DNA from: Nemertoderma westbladi
Taxonomy: Eukaryota > Xenacoelomorpha > Nemertodermatida > Nemertodermatidae
Reading direction: 5' to 3'
Assembly (NCBI GenBank): GCA_032718475.1
Contig: JAUCBJ010008351.1
Location: 1-57,027 of the forward strand
DNA: 57,027 nt
A model generated the notes under the pieces. The model ran no database searches and was not told where the DNA came from. It worked only from the letters and a program-made list of their open reading frames with translations. Within the stretch, counting starts at the first letter, position 1. The number at the start of each line of letters is the position of its first letter. The position numbers were made by a program, and so were the translations under genes. Below, in pieces: positions 33,797 to 43,675 of the stretch.

Positions 33797-35062
33797 TGTA
33801 CGCGCTTTTGAAGACCTTTAGCAGTTTAACCTGCCAAAATTTATATGTCTTTTGGTTTATAAATATACTTTAGAAGAAGACAAATATTTAATACCAATAA
33901 ACACAACATTAGCAGAAGCCAGCCTAGTGCGCGTCCATTCACCCGCTGGATATTCCCGGGAGACTGGATTCTGAGGGCTTAGATTATTATTGCAGTGAAG
34001 CTTACTGTATTGTATTATTCGATTGATCGTTAATAATTAATTTCTGACTAATATTATTTACTTTCGGGAAATATTGACAGTTCCTTTAGGACGTGGCGCT
34101 CTATCTAAGTAAACAGAGATATGACTTATACTAATCACAACGGTAAGTCGGTAAGGCTTATGATTCACGTATGAGGCGCATTCTTTAGGAAATGCTTAGT
34201 TATCAATCACAATCATGCACACTACCGGTAACACAATACTGCCCACTAATTTGCCGACCGTCAATGATTTTTATCATATATAAAGAGAACAGCAACGGAC
34301 CAATGTAGTGCTTATCAAATAGCATTAAATTCACTACAAACCACAACAATATAAGTCGCAATCGTTATATATAACCCGCCTCTCTAACCTGTAGTGTATC
34401 AAGAAAATTGGGAAATTTGGGTTCTTTATATATGTTCTCCAAATAATATTCAACCAAAACACAACAGTAAACAGCAGTATAATAATGTATATTGAACCGA
34501 TAATGCAAAACTGAACGGAGTTGCACTGAATTGTTATGAATTGTGAATGGATAACAGTCATACGCTCTATAATTTAAGCCTACTAATGTTTCTTCTAAAA
34601 GTATGAAACGAATTAACTCAAGAGCCGTTGTTCCTGGCCTAGACAGCAATAACAACAAAGTATCAAGAAAAAACAGTAAGACTGAACACTCTCCTTATGA
34701 TCGACCGAAAAGCTACACGTCGACAGGAAAAATCGCTCTGATTGGCTCAAGCCAAACAAAGAACCATGCATCCAATGGCTGTTTCCATGTCAGCAACCAG
34801 CTGTTAGATGTCGTAATATGAATCATCACGGCTAAGCTATGAAAGGTATTTGTCGCATTGCAGGTTTTTTTGCCTTACCATGTCCGCTAAAACACGTATA
34901 TAGCAGAATGACTTTTATGTCCGTTAAAACACCTGCAAAGGTACCTTGCGGGCGAGGGGAACATATATACAGTTAGAGAACCTTTTTAGAGTATTCCAGC
35001 GCCTGGGGGGAAACTGGATTGCGAAGCAAAAGGGCCAGTTATATCCCACAGAAGCTTTTACA
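33797..35062 (-). repeat. 3' LTR of a sister Pao-I element
   Basis: 1266 bp, homologous end to end to the Pao-I LTRs and with the same TG...CA ends, but more diverged, with a replaced segment near 34475-34555. The interior starts with the same CCGCTCCCAGAAAATGGG bases. No 5' LTR partner is visible upstream, because the element is cut within 4.5 kb. Confidence 0.9.
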
Positions 35063-35078
35063 CCGCTCCCAGAAAATG
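35063..35078 (-). other. Candidate polypurine tract of the sister element
   Basis: Identical to the tract next to the LTR at 11230; the minus strand reads CATTTTCTGGGAGCGG directly before the 3' LTR. Confidence 0.55.
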
Positions 35079-35140
35079 GGATTTGAGTCTATAAAATATA
35101 CAAAATCACAGTTTCTAATATACGTAAATACTCTAAACAG

Positions 35141-38100
35141 TTAGTCTTTCTTGCGCGGACGGCGTTTACGCAGTTTTTTAAAGCTAGCAAGAGTCCTTTT
35201 CTCTTTGGGGCGAGCCACTTTACAAGGAGGGCTATAACTCCTGGGTGAAGGGTGCAATATGATTGCATCAGAGGGTGTAGGATTATGGTCGGTGTATCCG
35301 CCAGTCGAAGTACCGGGTTGATTGACATCAACGTCAGGTGAGAGGGGTCTAACGGCTTTGAGAGCTCGTTTCAAGACAGCCGCTCTTACGGGTCCTTTAC
35401 GAGTGGTCTGAACGAGGGCCGTGGGTGGACCATAGGCAGTTAGAAACTTCCGGGGTTTAATGGTCCTTTCCAACTCGCGTTCGCGGGCTCGGTATTCGTA
35501 AGGCCTTCGATGTACTTCCTGCAACTCAGGGTGTGAGTTAACAAACAAGTCTCCATAGTCCGGATCCTGACGGATATAATTGATTAAGTTATAGGAATGA
35601 AGGTCGCTAGGATTAACACTCCTGAGAAATTTGCGTACGAATTTAGTTGAAATACATTCTCCGACGCGCTTCAGTAGCTCGTAACTTGATATGCGTGATT
35701 TCTGTTCACCAGAAGCGAATAGATAAGGATGGAACGCATAAACTCCTTCGTAAGCGCGTCCGGGATAATAGCGATGGCGTGAATCACAATGTAAATCAGC
35801 GTTCGCTTCCCAAGCTCTGATGTAACGCAGTGTGATCATTTCATCTACGCTTTCCAAATCGTGATTAAAAGGGCAGTCGAAACTAGCATGTCCCTTTAGT
35901 TGACAATGGTGACATTGAGTCATAAATTGAGGGCAAACCGCAAAGATATGCAGGTTATTGAGTCTGCAATATGCGCAATAAATTTCCATAGCCGGTTGTT
36001 CTTGGAAATAGGAACAGCGGACGTTGGTGTCCATGGGCGTATCGTGGTCTCTCGATGCGCATAACCGACAACGTTGCCTAGAAACATAGTTGGCATGTCG
36101 ATAATCGTACGCAGTGAGACACTGTGGACCTTGATACCATTCTATGATATAATCGTTATCGCTGTTCCGGGGCGCGATAGGCTGAATCTCTTCAGATTCT
36201 AGACATATTGGTTCGTCTTCCAAGTGCATAGCTGAAGTGGGTGTGTCTGTCTCTTCAGGTGGACCTATTGTCTGAATTTCTACGACAGAATAACCTGTGG
36301 GGATTCGAGGTCTTTGTATAACAGAGGAGTGCAAGTTCGATATACAAATCTCTTTGAAAATGGCGAATCCAGCGCTATCCAACTTCTCTGCAGCTGAGTT
36401 TCTTAGGCTGAGTTTGGTCAAAGCGCGGTCTTTAAATTGGCTATCCACGTTGCGAAACGGGGTTAAAAATCGCCGGAAACATTCGAAACGGATGAATTTA
36501 TTATGTTCATCTAGCTTAGCGAGTTTTGTCCCAAGTATTAATGGATGGGCGCGTATAGTACGACTGCACACATCGGCTAGCCAACCGGCAAGTGCGGTGT
36601 TTTCAAAGATCGTGTATATAGCTAAGGAGGGACGGAGTGGAACACTCATGAAGCTATACACGGCGCCAGGTGCGGTCAATGGTCCATCAAAGTATAATCG
36701 AGAATAATGGTCTCCGTATACCTGTTGATAGTTAATGGGATTTCCGACTTTGAAATTCCATCCGTATTCCTGAAAGGCAAGATGTCCGATGGAAGTTCGT
36801 TGCACCTTGGTAATGTTGCTAGACGTATTAGCATACATGGTGCGGAAGAAACCTCGACCTTCTGCCCAGGGAGCAATCAGCTGAGTATCAACGAAAGGGT
36901 ATGGAATGTCCTCCATATTCCGAAAGTCGTTTTGGAGATCTCCATAAACAGCTGAGCCGATTTTAAGGATTCTTTCGTTGAACAACATCTCGAGTACGGG
37001 CTGGGGTAATATCGATCCATCGATGCCCATGGCCGGTTTGCGTTCGGTGTCAATGACGTAACGCTGCGCGAGTTCGAATTGTCCATGTCGGAGATTCTTT
37101 TGTGTTTCGGTAAGAGTTTCAAAAGAATAATCAATCAAGTCGGAACACGCTCGAGTAAACACATGGGTAGAACCTAATCCGCGGATGTGTATCATGCGCG
37201 TAGTTCCTAGCTCTCCGACCGGAACGCTACCTTCATTATCGTAGGTGACAACTCCATACATCTCAATAACATTAAGAGTTTCATTCCACTCCTTGGTGGC
37301 GTTCTCTAGGGTCATCCCTACTGGATGCCACAAGGTGGCGCATTGGTTAGCGTCAGGGAGATCACTATACTTCATATGCCGAGTGGTATACGTCTCTACA
37401 TTTCCAAATCTTTGTATTTTCTCTTCTTCAAATAATACATCTAGATTCCAATGGACTAATCGAGTTTTAATAAATCCATCGAGGTTATAAGGAGGTTCTA
37501 TATCTTTCTCGATTCGAGAAATGTTATATGGTTTTCTAAATGAGTTTACCTTTACTAACTGATCCAGATGTTTCTGCAATTGTTCGAGTTCGACAATGTC
37601 TAGAGGATTTATTAGTGGTAGAAACTTTAAATCATGTGTCGGGTCTTCTGGTTTTACCATATAATATTGAGTCAGATTAACGTAATAAGGGTGGTCTTTA
37701 ATCCCGTAAAACGAGTTCTGTAAAGGTCTAGCGCGTATGTTGACATCGTGTACCATACGACGGACAAGATCCGCTCGATTGTCCGGAGGTTCAACGAGTA
37801 TACCGTCAACATGAGCGGCCTCGATCGGTGGACGCTGTAACATAGGGGCGTCAGCGATAAGGTTTTGCGATCCTGTACTGATATCAACCGGTTGAGGTTG
37901 TATCGTCGCGAAGAGCTTGTCTCCGAAATGTGGAATCATAGAGGGATGACGAACGGTTTTAGAGTAGAGGTCCGTCATGAGGATTTGAGCTTCAGGTTGG
38001 GCTAAAGCGGCTTCTTCTCTTTCTTCCAGTTTCGTGTGTTTCTCTTCGATTAGATTTTCTTCCGCTTGTCTCTGTAAGCGTTCATCTAAAAATTCTTGTA

Positions 38101-38182
38101 GAGAATACGTGCGTCCAAGCTCGATGTCTTCCTCGAGGTTTTGGATTTCTCTATCGAACTGTGGCAAGGCTAACTCCTTCAC
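35141..38182 (-). CDS. ORF3: large zinc-knuckle protein in the env position of a BEL/Pao element
   Basis: 1013 codons from a GTG at 38182; the frame is open 21 codons further to a TAG at 38246-38248, with no ATG in between. It ends 78 bases before the 3' LTR tract. The N-terminal 100 residues are Glu/Arg/Leu-rich and probably helical. A large middle part (about 100-690) matches nothing I recognise. Three zinc knuckles lie at residues 705-723, 736-750 and 757-770 (the last CHHCQLKGHASFDC), followed by a conserved block to about 900 and a Pro/Ser-rich, very basic tail. No signal peptide, membrane segment, protease or polymerase motif is seen. Residues 423-1013 are nearly identical to the Pao-I ORF3, and the knuckle region resembles the Pao-II ORF3. 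Nucleic-acid binding is inferred; the role is unknown. It may be made from a spliced mRNA, since candidate acceptor AGs lie just upstream. Confidence 0.82.
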   Translation of the reverse strand: MKELALPQFDREIQNLEEDIELGRTYSLQEFLDERLQRQAEENLIEEKHTKLEEREEAALAQPEAQILMTDLYSKTVRHPSMIPHFGDKLFATIQPQPVDISTGSQNLIADAPMLQRPPIEAAHVDGILVEPPDNRADLVRRMVHDVNIRARPLQNSFYGIKDHPYYVNLTQYYMVKPEDPTHDLKFLPLINPLDIVELEQLQKHLDQLVKVNSFRKPYNISRIEKDIEPPYNLDGFIKTRLVHWNLDVLFEEEKIQRFGNVETYTTRHMKYSDLPDANQCATLWHPVGMTLENATKEWNETLNVIEMYGVVTYDNEGSVPVGELGTTRMIHIRGLGSTHVFTRACSDLIDYSFETLTETQKNLRHGQFELAQRYVIDTERKPAMGIDGSILPQPVLEMLFNERILKIGSAVYGDLQNDFRNMEDIPYPFVDTQLIAPWAEGRGFFRTMYANTSSNITKVQRTSIGHLAFQEYGWNFKVGNPINYQQVYGDHYSRLYFDGPLTAPGAVYSFMSVPLRPSLAIYTIFENTALAGWLADVCSRTIRAHPLILGTKLAKLDEHNKFIRFECFRRFLTPFRNVDSQFKDRALTKLSLRNSAAEKLDSAGFAIFKEICISNLHSSVIQRPRIPTGYSVVEIQTIGPPEETDTPTSAMHLEDEPICLESEEIQPIAPRNSDNDYIIEWYQGPQCLTAYDYRHANYVSRQRCRLCASRDHDTPMDTNVRCSYFQEQPAMEIYCAYCRLNNLHIFAVCPQFMTQCHHCQLKGHASFDCPFNHDLESVDEMITLRYIRAWEANADLHCDSRHRYYPGRAYEGVYAFHPYLFASGEQKSRISSYELLKRVGECISTKFVRKFLRSVNPSDLHSYNLINYIRQDPDYGDLFVNSHPELQEVHRRPYEYRARERELERTIKPRKFLTAYGPPTALVQTTRKGPVRAAVLKRALKAVRPLSPDVDVNQPGTSTGGYTDHNPTPSDAIILHPSPRSYSPPCKVARPKEKRTLASFKKLRKRRPRKKD

Positions 38183-38248
38183 CGATTGGACTTGTTGTTG
38201 TAATTTACGTTTATTGGAAGAGACGGTAACAATACCTGCAATATCCTA

Positions 38249-39519
38249 CTGTAAAGTTTGTGAATCAAATAATAAATCCGACCTTCTCACCAAAACAGTA
38301 AACTCTAAGTAAGCGAATATATTGCAGTATCGATCTCTTATAACCGTTGAGGCAGAAAACAGTCTACGAGCAGACAAACTTCGATAAAACAAAATCCCGC
38401 GCAGCGAATCCTAAAATCAGGCTGACTCACTGACGGACTAAGGGGCTCGTATACTTTGCCGCGGTGTGATTTATATGGTTGGGCGAAAGGGACGCTAGCT
38501 AGGTACAGAGGCAGAGATTTGGAGATGTCTAACTAGCGGGCAAAACACAGTAAGGACGAAAGTTAATTTTATATATTTTGAGGTGTAAATAATTTCTAAC
38601 GCGCGTGTGTTAATTCTGAACGGTCAAAGCAGTTTTGCTCCTTCACATATATAATTACTGGGTACGGTGTGCATTTTACGAATATTCTAATTTTGTAACT
38701 TGTAGGTCCAATACTTACGAATGATAAGGTTCCTTCCCCTCTTGCGTATTTCCAGGACTCAAATTCAGGCATAAGGTTAATGCTACGCCCAGAATTCGGC
38801 AATTTTAATTTACCAGGCCCCTAATACTAAGAAGAAATGTGTTAGTTTACTACAGTAGGCCTACAGTTACTAATAGCTATCCTGGCTCTTATCTAGAATT
38901 TTAGTCACCTAGGTAGGCTGGGTAACTTCCTATCAAGACGTTGGAGGGGACACGGTAGATGTTAGTATATCCCTAATAGCCTCAATTTATTTGCGCCTAG
39001 TTGTAAACTGCCCTACCGCATGAACGGTACAATCCCAATTCAGGTGAAACACAGCAACCCTCCTAGCCTACAAGTTCTAATGCAATGGACACCGTTGTAC
39101 TACAAATAGTCGCAAGCGCACCTGCACTTAGCAAGAGTTAGGCGTACAGTTTGCTGCACCCTACCAATGTGTATGCTTCGTACCGGTGTGCCTACGTCCT
39201 ATCTGCGTACTAATATCTCTGCCTGCGCTCTCCCCCCCGTAGGAATGTGAAGGTCTACTGTGGTTTTTTCCTGAATCAAGACAGTACAGTCCCTAAGATG
39301 TAATTTTAGGCTTACAGCGTGTCACTACTTCTACCTTTTGATCTTTGGTCTTACGCTTAGGTAGCAAGGCGTCGAACGCTGTCTAACCTTTCAGGCGATG
39401 GGCGAATAACTGAGATGATATTGCGGGTTGTCTCTTGTCTACATTCCCGTGATGTTTCCCGTTCATTGCTGCGGCCCGATCTCTAGCCGGCCATCCTGTT
39501 CCTAAAGGTGTTCACCGTA
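38249..39519. other. Interior or flank of the sister Pao-I element, no gene recognised
   Basis: Upstream of ORF3 on its coding strand. The only ORF of note (38596-38802, minus, 68 residues) has no recognisable similarity. I see no integrase or RT remnant. The border with the Pao-II LTR lies near 39520 but I cannot place it exactly. Confidence 0.4.
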
Positions 39520-39674
39520 GTGAATCATGGTGAAAAGAAAAGCAGATAGCGGTATTTCTGAATTTATTGCAGATAATAATACAAAAATGTAATCTGAAAC
39601 TAATGACAGAATAAACAATATTGAATAATACAGAAGATTAGAATGAATAAAGATAGATAACTAATGAACAAATC

Positions 39675-39690
39675 GCACCTTTATATAGCA
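39675..39690 (-). promoter_or_regulatory. TATA box of the Pao-II LTR
   Basis: The minus strand reads TGCTATATAAAGGTGC, a good TATA box at the expected distance before the LTR end. A hairpin with arms CAATCGAGA/TCTCGATTG lies just upstream on that strand (39705-39726). Confidence 0.55.
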
Positions 39691-39905
39691 AATTTGTGCT
39701 GCAATCAATCGAGAAAATTCTCGATTGTTCTATAGGTTCTAACAGGTTTTTTAAATATAGCTATTGGTCCAGCTAATATATAACTTGCACGACATTGGTT
39801 ACAATCTAATAACTGCAGTCTCATTGGTTAATCTAGGTACAAACAAATGCAATTTAATTTGTAGCGGTCAATTTAAATGAGTTGAAATTCTGCACAAAAA
39901 ATAAT

Positions 39906-39990
39906 TCGCACTTACTAGGATTCGAACTCAATACCTACTACACATATAATTTCCAACGATCTACCGACTGAGCTACTGAACCACTTGACT
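39906..39990 (-). pseudogene. tRNA-like sequence (tRNA-derived or degenerate tRNA)
   Basis: The minus strand contains TAGCTCAGTCGGTAGATC, an A-box and D-arm, and about 35 bases later GAGTTCGAATCC, a B-box and T-loop. The acceptor and T stems do not pair properly and no 3' CCA context is present, so it is not a working tRNA. It could be the head of a tRNA-derived SINE inserted in the LTR, or internal pol III promoter boxes. Confidence 0.5.
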
Positions 39991-40990
39991 AAACGTCGTA
40001 CAATAGATATAATAAATACAAATGAGGACTCAAAGTAATCTTTTACAAAGTTAATTCGAATAAAATAAAATTTTGAAAATCCACGGCATTTAGGGAATAT
40101 AATTCTATACCGCTCCATGAAAACAGGATATTATCGTGCATAAAATATACGGTTTTCACCAATAATCAATCAAACTATAGAATACTTAGGGCGTACTTAC
40201 ATATTTACAAATTAAATTTCAAACAATACTTCCTTTCTACATAATGATTCGATACAAAATAATTACAAATTCAAACTTTACGTAGTTAAGGCTTTACTAA
40301 GTAAGTACAATACAAATCTAAATTAAATTCACCAATATAAATCTATTGCATCTCAATATTGCATAAATTCAAGTAATTACAAATACAAATAAATGAAATC
40401 ATAAGAAAGGCTCGCGAGTCTTCCATCTACTATTGCATCTCAAATATTGCATAAATTCAAATAATTACAAATACTTTCGTGCCTAAATGTAGATTGCATA
40501 AGTTCGGAATAATTACAAATATGAGTCTTTCTAAGCACAAAACTTTCTAACTATAAAACTTTCTAAATACAAAATATAACACTTTACAAATGAAACTATA
40601 AGAAAGGCCCACGAGTCTTCCATCTACTCTTACTTTCTATTTCACTGTAAATACAAATACTGCTTATTAGATATAAATTGCATAGTATTCAGAACAATAT
40701 AAATTGCATAAGTTCGGAATAATCACAAATATAAAATATAAATTCTTACTAAATATAAATCTTTACTAAATATAAATATAAACTGCATAAGTTTAGAATA
40801 ATATAAACTCCTTTGCATCTCAAATATGAAACATAAATCTTTCAAATATAAGTTCCTTCTAAATATAAACTTTCTAAATTTCATAAATTCGGAACAATAC
40901 AAATTGCTTAAGTTCGGAATAAACACAAATATAAGTATAAATTCAAATAAATCACAAAATCATAAGAAAGGCTCACGAGTCTTCCGTCCA

Positions 40991-41005
40991 CCCTTGCCCT
41001 CCTTT
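40991..41005 (-). other. Candidate polypurine tract of Pao-II
   Basis: The minus strand reads AAAGGAGGGCAAGGG and then the LTR start TGGACGG. It overlaps the stop codon of ORF3 (41004-41006), so ORF3 runs right up to the tract. Confidence 0.65.
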
Positions 41006-42488
41006 ATCGCTTAGTTGATCGAGCCCTGCCGCGTCCTCGAAAACTGCGCACAGGTGACTTTGCTCGCGATATGGGACTTGTGGGGCGAGTCACTGGTTTC
41101 GTTTGGACGTTGAGAGACGGTGCGACTATTTCCTCGCAAATTCGTCTATTTGGCATCCCAAAACCTCGACCGATTCCTCGTGACCGATCAGTTGTCACTA
41201 CAGTTGGTAGAACGTCTGGGAACGCGCGAGAAGCGGACGACGCAGACCCAAGAGCAGCTTGCGCCCCCTTTTGATCAGCTGGTGTATGTCCCGATCCTCC
41301 TGTTGGTTCTCTAGGAAGCGATACCGTATCCCGAGTAATTCGAATGGTCGGCTCGACTCCCTTGCATTCTTCTATATTAATAGACTTCTTTAACTGTTGG
41401 CCCACTTTCTGGACCTGTATGATCCTACCCTGTCCGTCCTCCCGAGGGTGACGTGCAGACGGCGCGACCGGAGTGGCTGGTATATTCGTCGCCTCTAGGA
41501 CCTCCTCTTCCTCGAATACGCTCGCTCGTATACGTTTATGGTAAAACGCGGCTCGGTACGCCCATGCGACGGTTAACCAAGCTCCTTTATTCCGCTTTTC
41601 AGTTCGGAAACGATCGAATTCACCATACGTGATGCGATTAACGACTTTCTGAAAATTCCACGTGTTTTTGTTATCCGGGTGAATCTGTAGTAGATACTCG
41701 CGCACTACTCGGAATCCGCTGTCGTGGGGCAAAATATCGACAACCTCGATAAGTTCGTCATATTGGGGCATAGCGGAGATGTATCCTTCCGACATCATCG
41801 TTTGGGGATTTACCGCCCAAAATCCAAGATGCGCTCTCATCGGAAACCGTCTTCTTTGTGCCGATACATGTTCGTCGGCTAAATCTTCCCACTCATCGAA
41901 TAATTTCCTCACGAGTTTTACAGATTCGTGTTCATAAGGTATGTCTCTTAGTTGGCATTCAGATGCTCGATGCCCTTTTATATTGCAATAAGTACATTGA
42001 GCCATAAATCTCCAGCAAGTATAAAAGGTATGAGACCCTTGATCTCCACACCATCCACAGATTAGCTGAGTCGTAGTAATGTGCTTTCCACTGCACTTTG
42101 TCATATGATGTCCAGCGACGCCACATTTACCACACATCGTATTGGCAGGGTACCACACTCGTTCGTATATAAGATCTCCAATCGGTCGAGCGCTTCCTCC
42201 CACACTATAATCGTAATCATCTGGATCTATGGGTTGGTAGGTTTCTGAAGGTTGTATACAAACTATAGCATCTGTTGCTTCAAGTTGTCGAATCTCCGTC
42301 TGAGATTTCTTCGGGAGGTTCCTTTCTATCTCAAGAAGTTCCTCTAAAGGATCGTCAGCGATCGTAGTAGTTACTTCGAAATCATCACCAAGGTGACCGA
42401 TAGGCGCGCGCGTCTGCCGTGATTCATCCGTAATCTCCACGATACGTTCTCCTTCATAGGGTAACATAGTTGTTGATGGTTCGAACAC
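41004..42488 (-). CDS. ORF3 of Pao-II, C-terminal part (494 residues)
   Basis: Divergent homologue of the Pao-I ORF3. Zinc knuckles lie at residues 119-132 (CGKCGVAGHHMTKC, canonical CCHC), 144-158 (C-X2-C-X5-H-X4-C) and 165-178 (CTYCNIKGHRASEC). The second and third have the same spacing as in Pao-I and share an FMxQC link between them. After the knuckles, both proteins have an ESV...D/RxW stretch, a (R/Y)R(F/Y)PxRA block and a segment on (V/I)REYL/VRKFLxxI(H/N)P. The C-terminus is basic (SFRGRGRARSTKR). It lies directly after integrase and before the purine tract. The upstream ORF (42371-43012) overlaps it in another frame and is probably its N-terminal part. Function unknown. Confidence 0.78.
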   Translation of the reverse strand: MFEPSTTMLPYEGERIVEITDESRQTRAPIGHLGDDFEVTTTIADDPLEELLEIERNLPKKSQTEIRQLEATDAIVCIQPSETYQPIDPDDYDYSVGGSARPIGDLIYERVWYPANTMCGKCGVAGHHMTKCSGKHITTTQLICGWCGDQGSHTFYTCWRFMAQCTYCNIKGHRASECQLRDIPYEHESVKLVRKLFDEWEDLADEHVSAQRRRFPMRAHLGFWAVNPQTMMSEGYISAMPQYDELIEVVDILPHDSGFRVVREYLLQIHPDNKNTWNFQKVVNRITYGEFDRFRTEKRNKGAWLTVAWAYRAAFYHKRIRASVFEEEEVLEATNIPATPVAPSARHPREDGQGRIIQVQKVGQQLKKSINIEECKGVEPTIRITRDTVSLPREPTGGSGHTPADQKGAQAALGSASSASRAFPDVLPTVVTTDRSRGIGRGFGMPNRRICEEIVAPSLNVQTKPVTRPTSPISRAKSPVRSFRGRGRARSTKR

Positions 42489-43012
42489 CTCGCCAATATC
42501 GGTTCGGGATTTTCCTTATTCAAACGCATCGGAATCGCATTTCGTTGTTCGCGCATACAAGAACCGCATTGATAATAAAGTTTATAAACTGAAAATGCTT
42601 CCTTGGTTTCTCTATCGTCCCCTCGAGTTCGTCTGTAAAGATGCATTCCATCAAATTCATCTCGTACCGCGGGCATAGGTTCGTGCGCCTTCAGGTATTG
42701 CATGGTATGATACAAACGACTAATTTCAGTATCGGGGTCTTCGCTAATGTCTCCCGTATCACACAAAGCGTCGTACGGGTAAAGTTCATTGAAGGTTTTG
42801 CGCAAACTTTCGATTCTTTCATTTAATGCGTTTTGTCTTCTCTTTAATACATTTGAGTCATATTTAGTTCTCGCGAGTTTCGCTGTACTTTCCGATAATT
42901 CCTTTATACCGAATATAGTGTAGTCCTTGGCTCCAAATCTTTCGAATGGCGCTGCTGCCTCCTCTTGGATATCATATCCCCATCTCGGCTCTCCTTGTAT
43001 CCCTTTCTCCAT
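42371..43012 (-). CDS. ORF3 of Pao-II, N-terminal part (213 residues)
   Basis: Starts at a good ATG (43012), 664 bases after the pol stop. It has a Lys/Glu/Arg-rich, probably helical first half, and a C-X2-C pair (CGSCMREQ) near residue 150. Its last 39 or so residues overlap the 41004-42488 ORF in a different frame, and there the other frame looks like the real protein. This copy therefore has a frameshift, or uses frameshifting, near 42488. I see no clear similarity to the N-terminal part of the Pao-I ORF3. Confidence 0.6.
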   Translation of the reverse strand: MEKGIQGEPRWGYDIQEEAAAPFERFGAKDYTIFGIKELSESTAKLARTKYDSNVLKRRQNALNERIESLRKTFNELYPYDALCDTGDISEDPDTEISRLYHTMQYLKAHEPMPAVRDEFDGMHLYRRTRGDDRETKEAFSVYKLYYQCGSCMREQRNAIPMRLNKENPEPILARCSNHQQLCYPMKENVSWRLRMNHGRRARLSVTLVMISK

Positions 43013-43675
43013 AATTAGGGGTGTAGTTACATAATCATTACTACTAGAGGGAATACAACAGAGTTTGTAGTTAGTTGTGAGGAGACGTGAGAGTTTCGTC
43101 TGCCCTTTGGGCTCGACAACGCTCTAACCTCCTACCCATAGCCTAAGATCTAGGGTTTCTTTAATGACACGCTGCTTCTTATCTAAAATTTTTTGCCGAA
43201 ATAAAAAACGAATTTGGGCTAAACTGGCTGTGAGTCTAAAATACTCACCTTTTGATCCCAAACTATTATCAGAAAATAAGCAGTCAAGAATTAGTAATAA
43301 ATATAGGGAAGTCTATTTATTTGACGTAACTTATTGAAACAAGACCGTGTAAAATTTAATTAAAATTTTAAGAAAGGCTCGCAAGTCTTCCTCTCTTGTT
43401 TCTCTAATTTTAAGTTCCACCCGACTGTACCCTGAAATCTATTCACTGGAGAAAATTTTAAAAAATTTTCAAATCCAAATGGATTGTCTAAAATTTCGAA
43501 AATGTCTCAATATTGTGAGTTCCAAGTAGAATTCCATTTCTTATACCTACAAATCCCGCTCCTATGTGACACATAAGGGTACTACCCTCAATGTTCACAT
43601 ATAAAGACAATGGAATTCTACCGCTGTCCTTACTACAGTGTACAGGTACGTGGAAATCTATTTGTAAACTCCTAA
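43013..43675 (-). other. Spacer between pol and ORF3 of Pao-II
   Basis: Non-coding. It contains AGAAAGGCTCGCAAGTCTTC at 43371-43390, a motif repeated in the LTR and in pol. A subgenomic promoter or a splice acceptor for ORF3 would be expected here; AT-rich, otherwise featureless. Confidence 0.5.

Larger units (their letters stand above)
39520..40990 (-). repeat. 3' LTR of Pao-II (right edge firm, left edge approximate)
   Basis: On the minus strand the LTR starts TGGACGGAAGACTCG directly after the purine tract. It is very AT-rich and contains internal repeats, with ATTGCATAAATTC and AATTACAAATA recurring between 40350 and 40730. A TATA box on the coding strand near 39680 suggests U3 is about 1.3 kb. 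No second LTR is available to fix the left edge. Confidence 0.6.

Noticed and set aside
39906-39990. Functional tRNA gene
   Set aside because: A and B boxes are present but acceptor and T stems do not pair. Kept only as a tRNA-like sequence.
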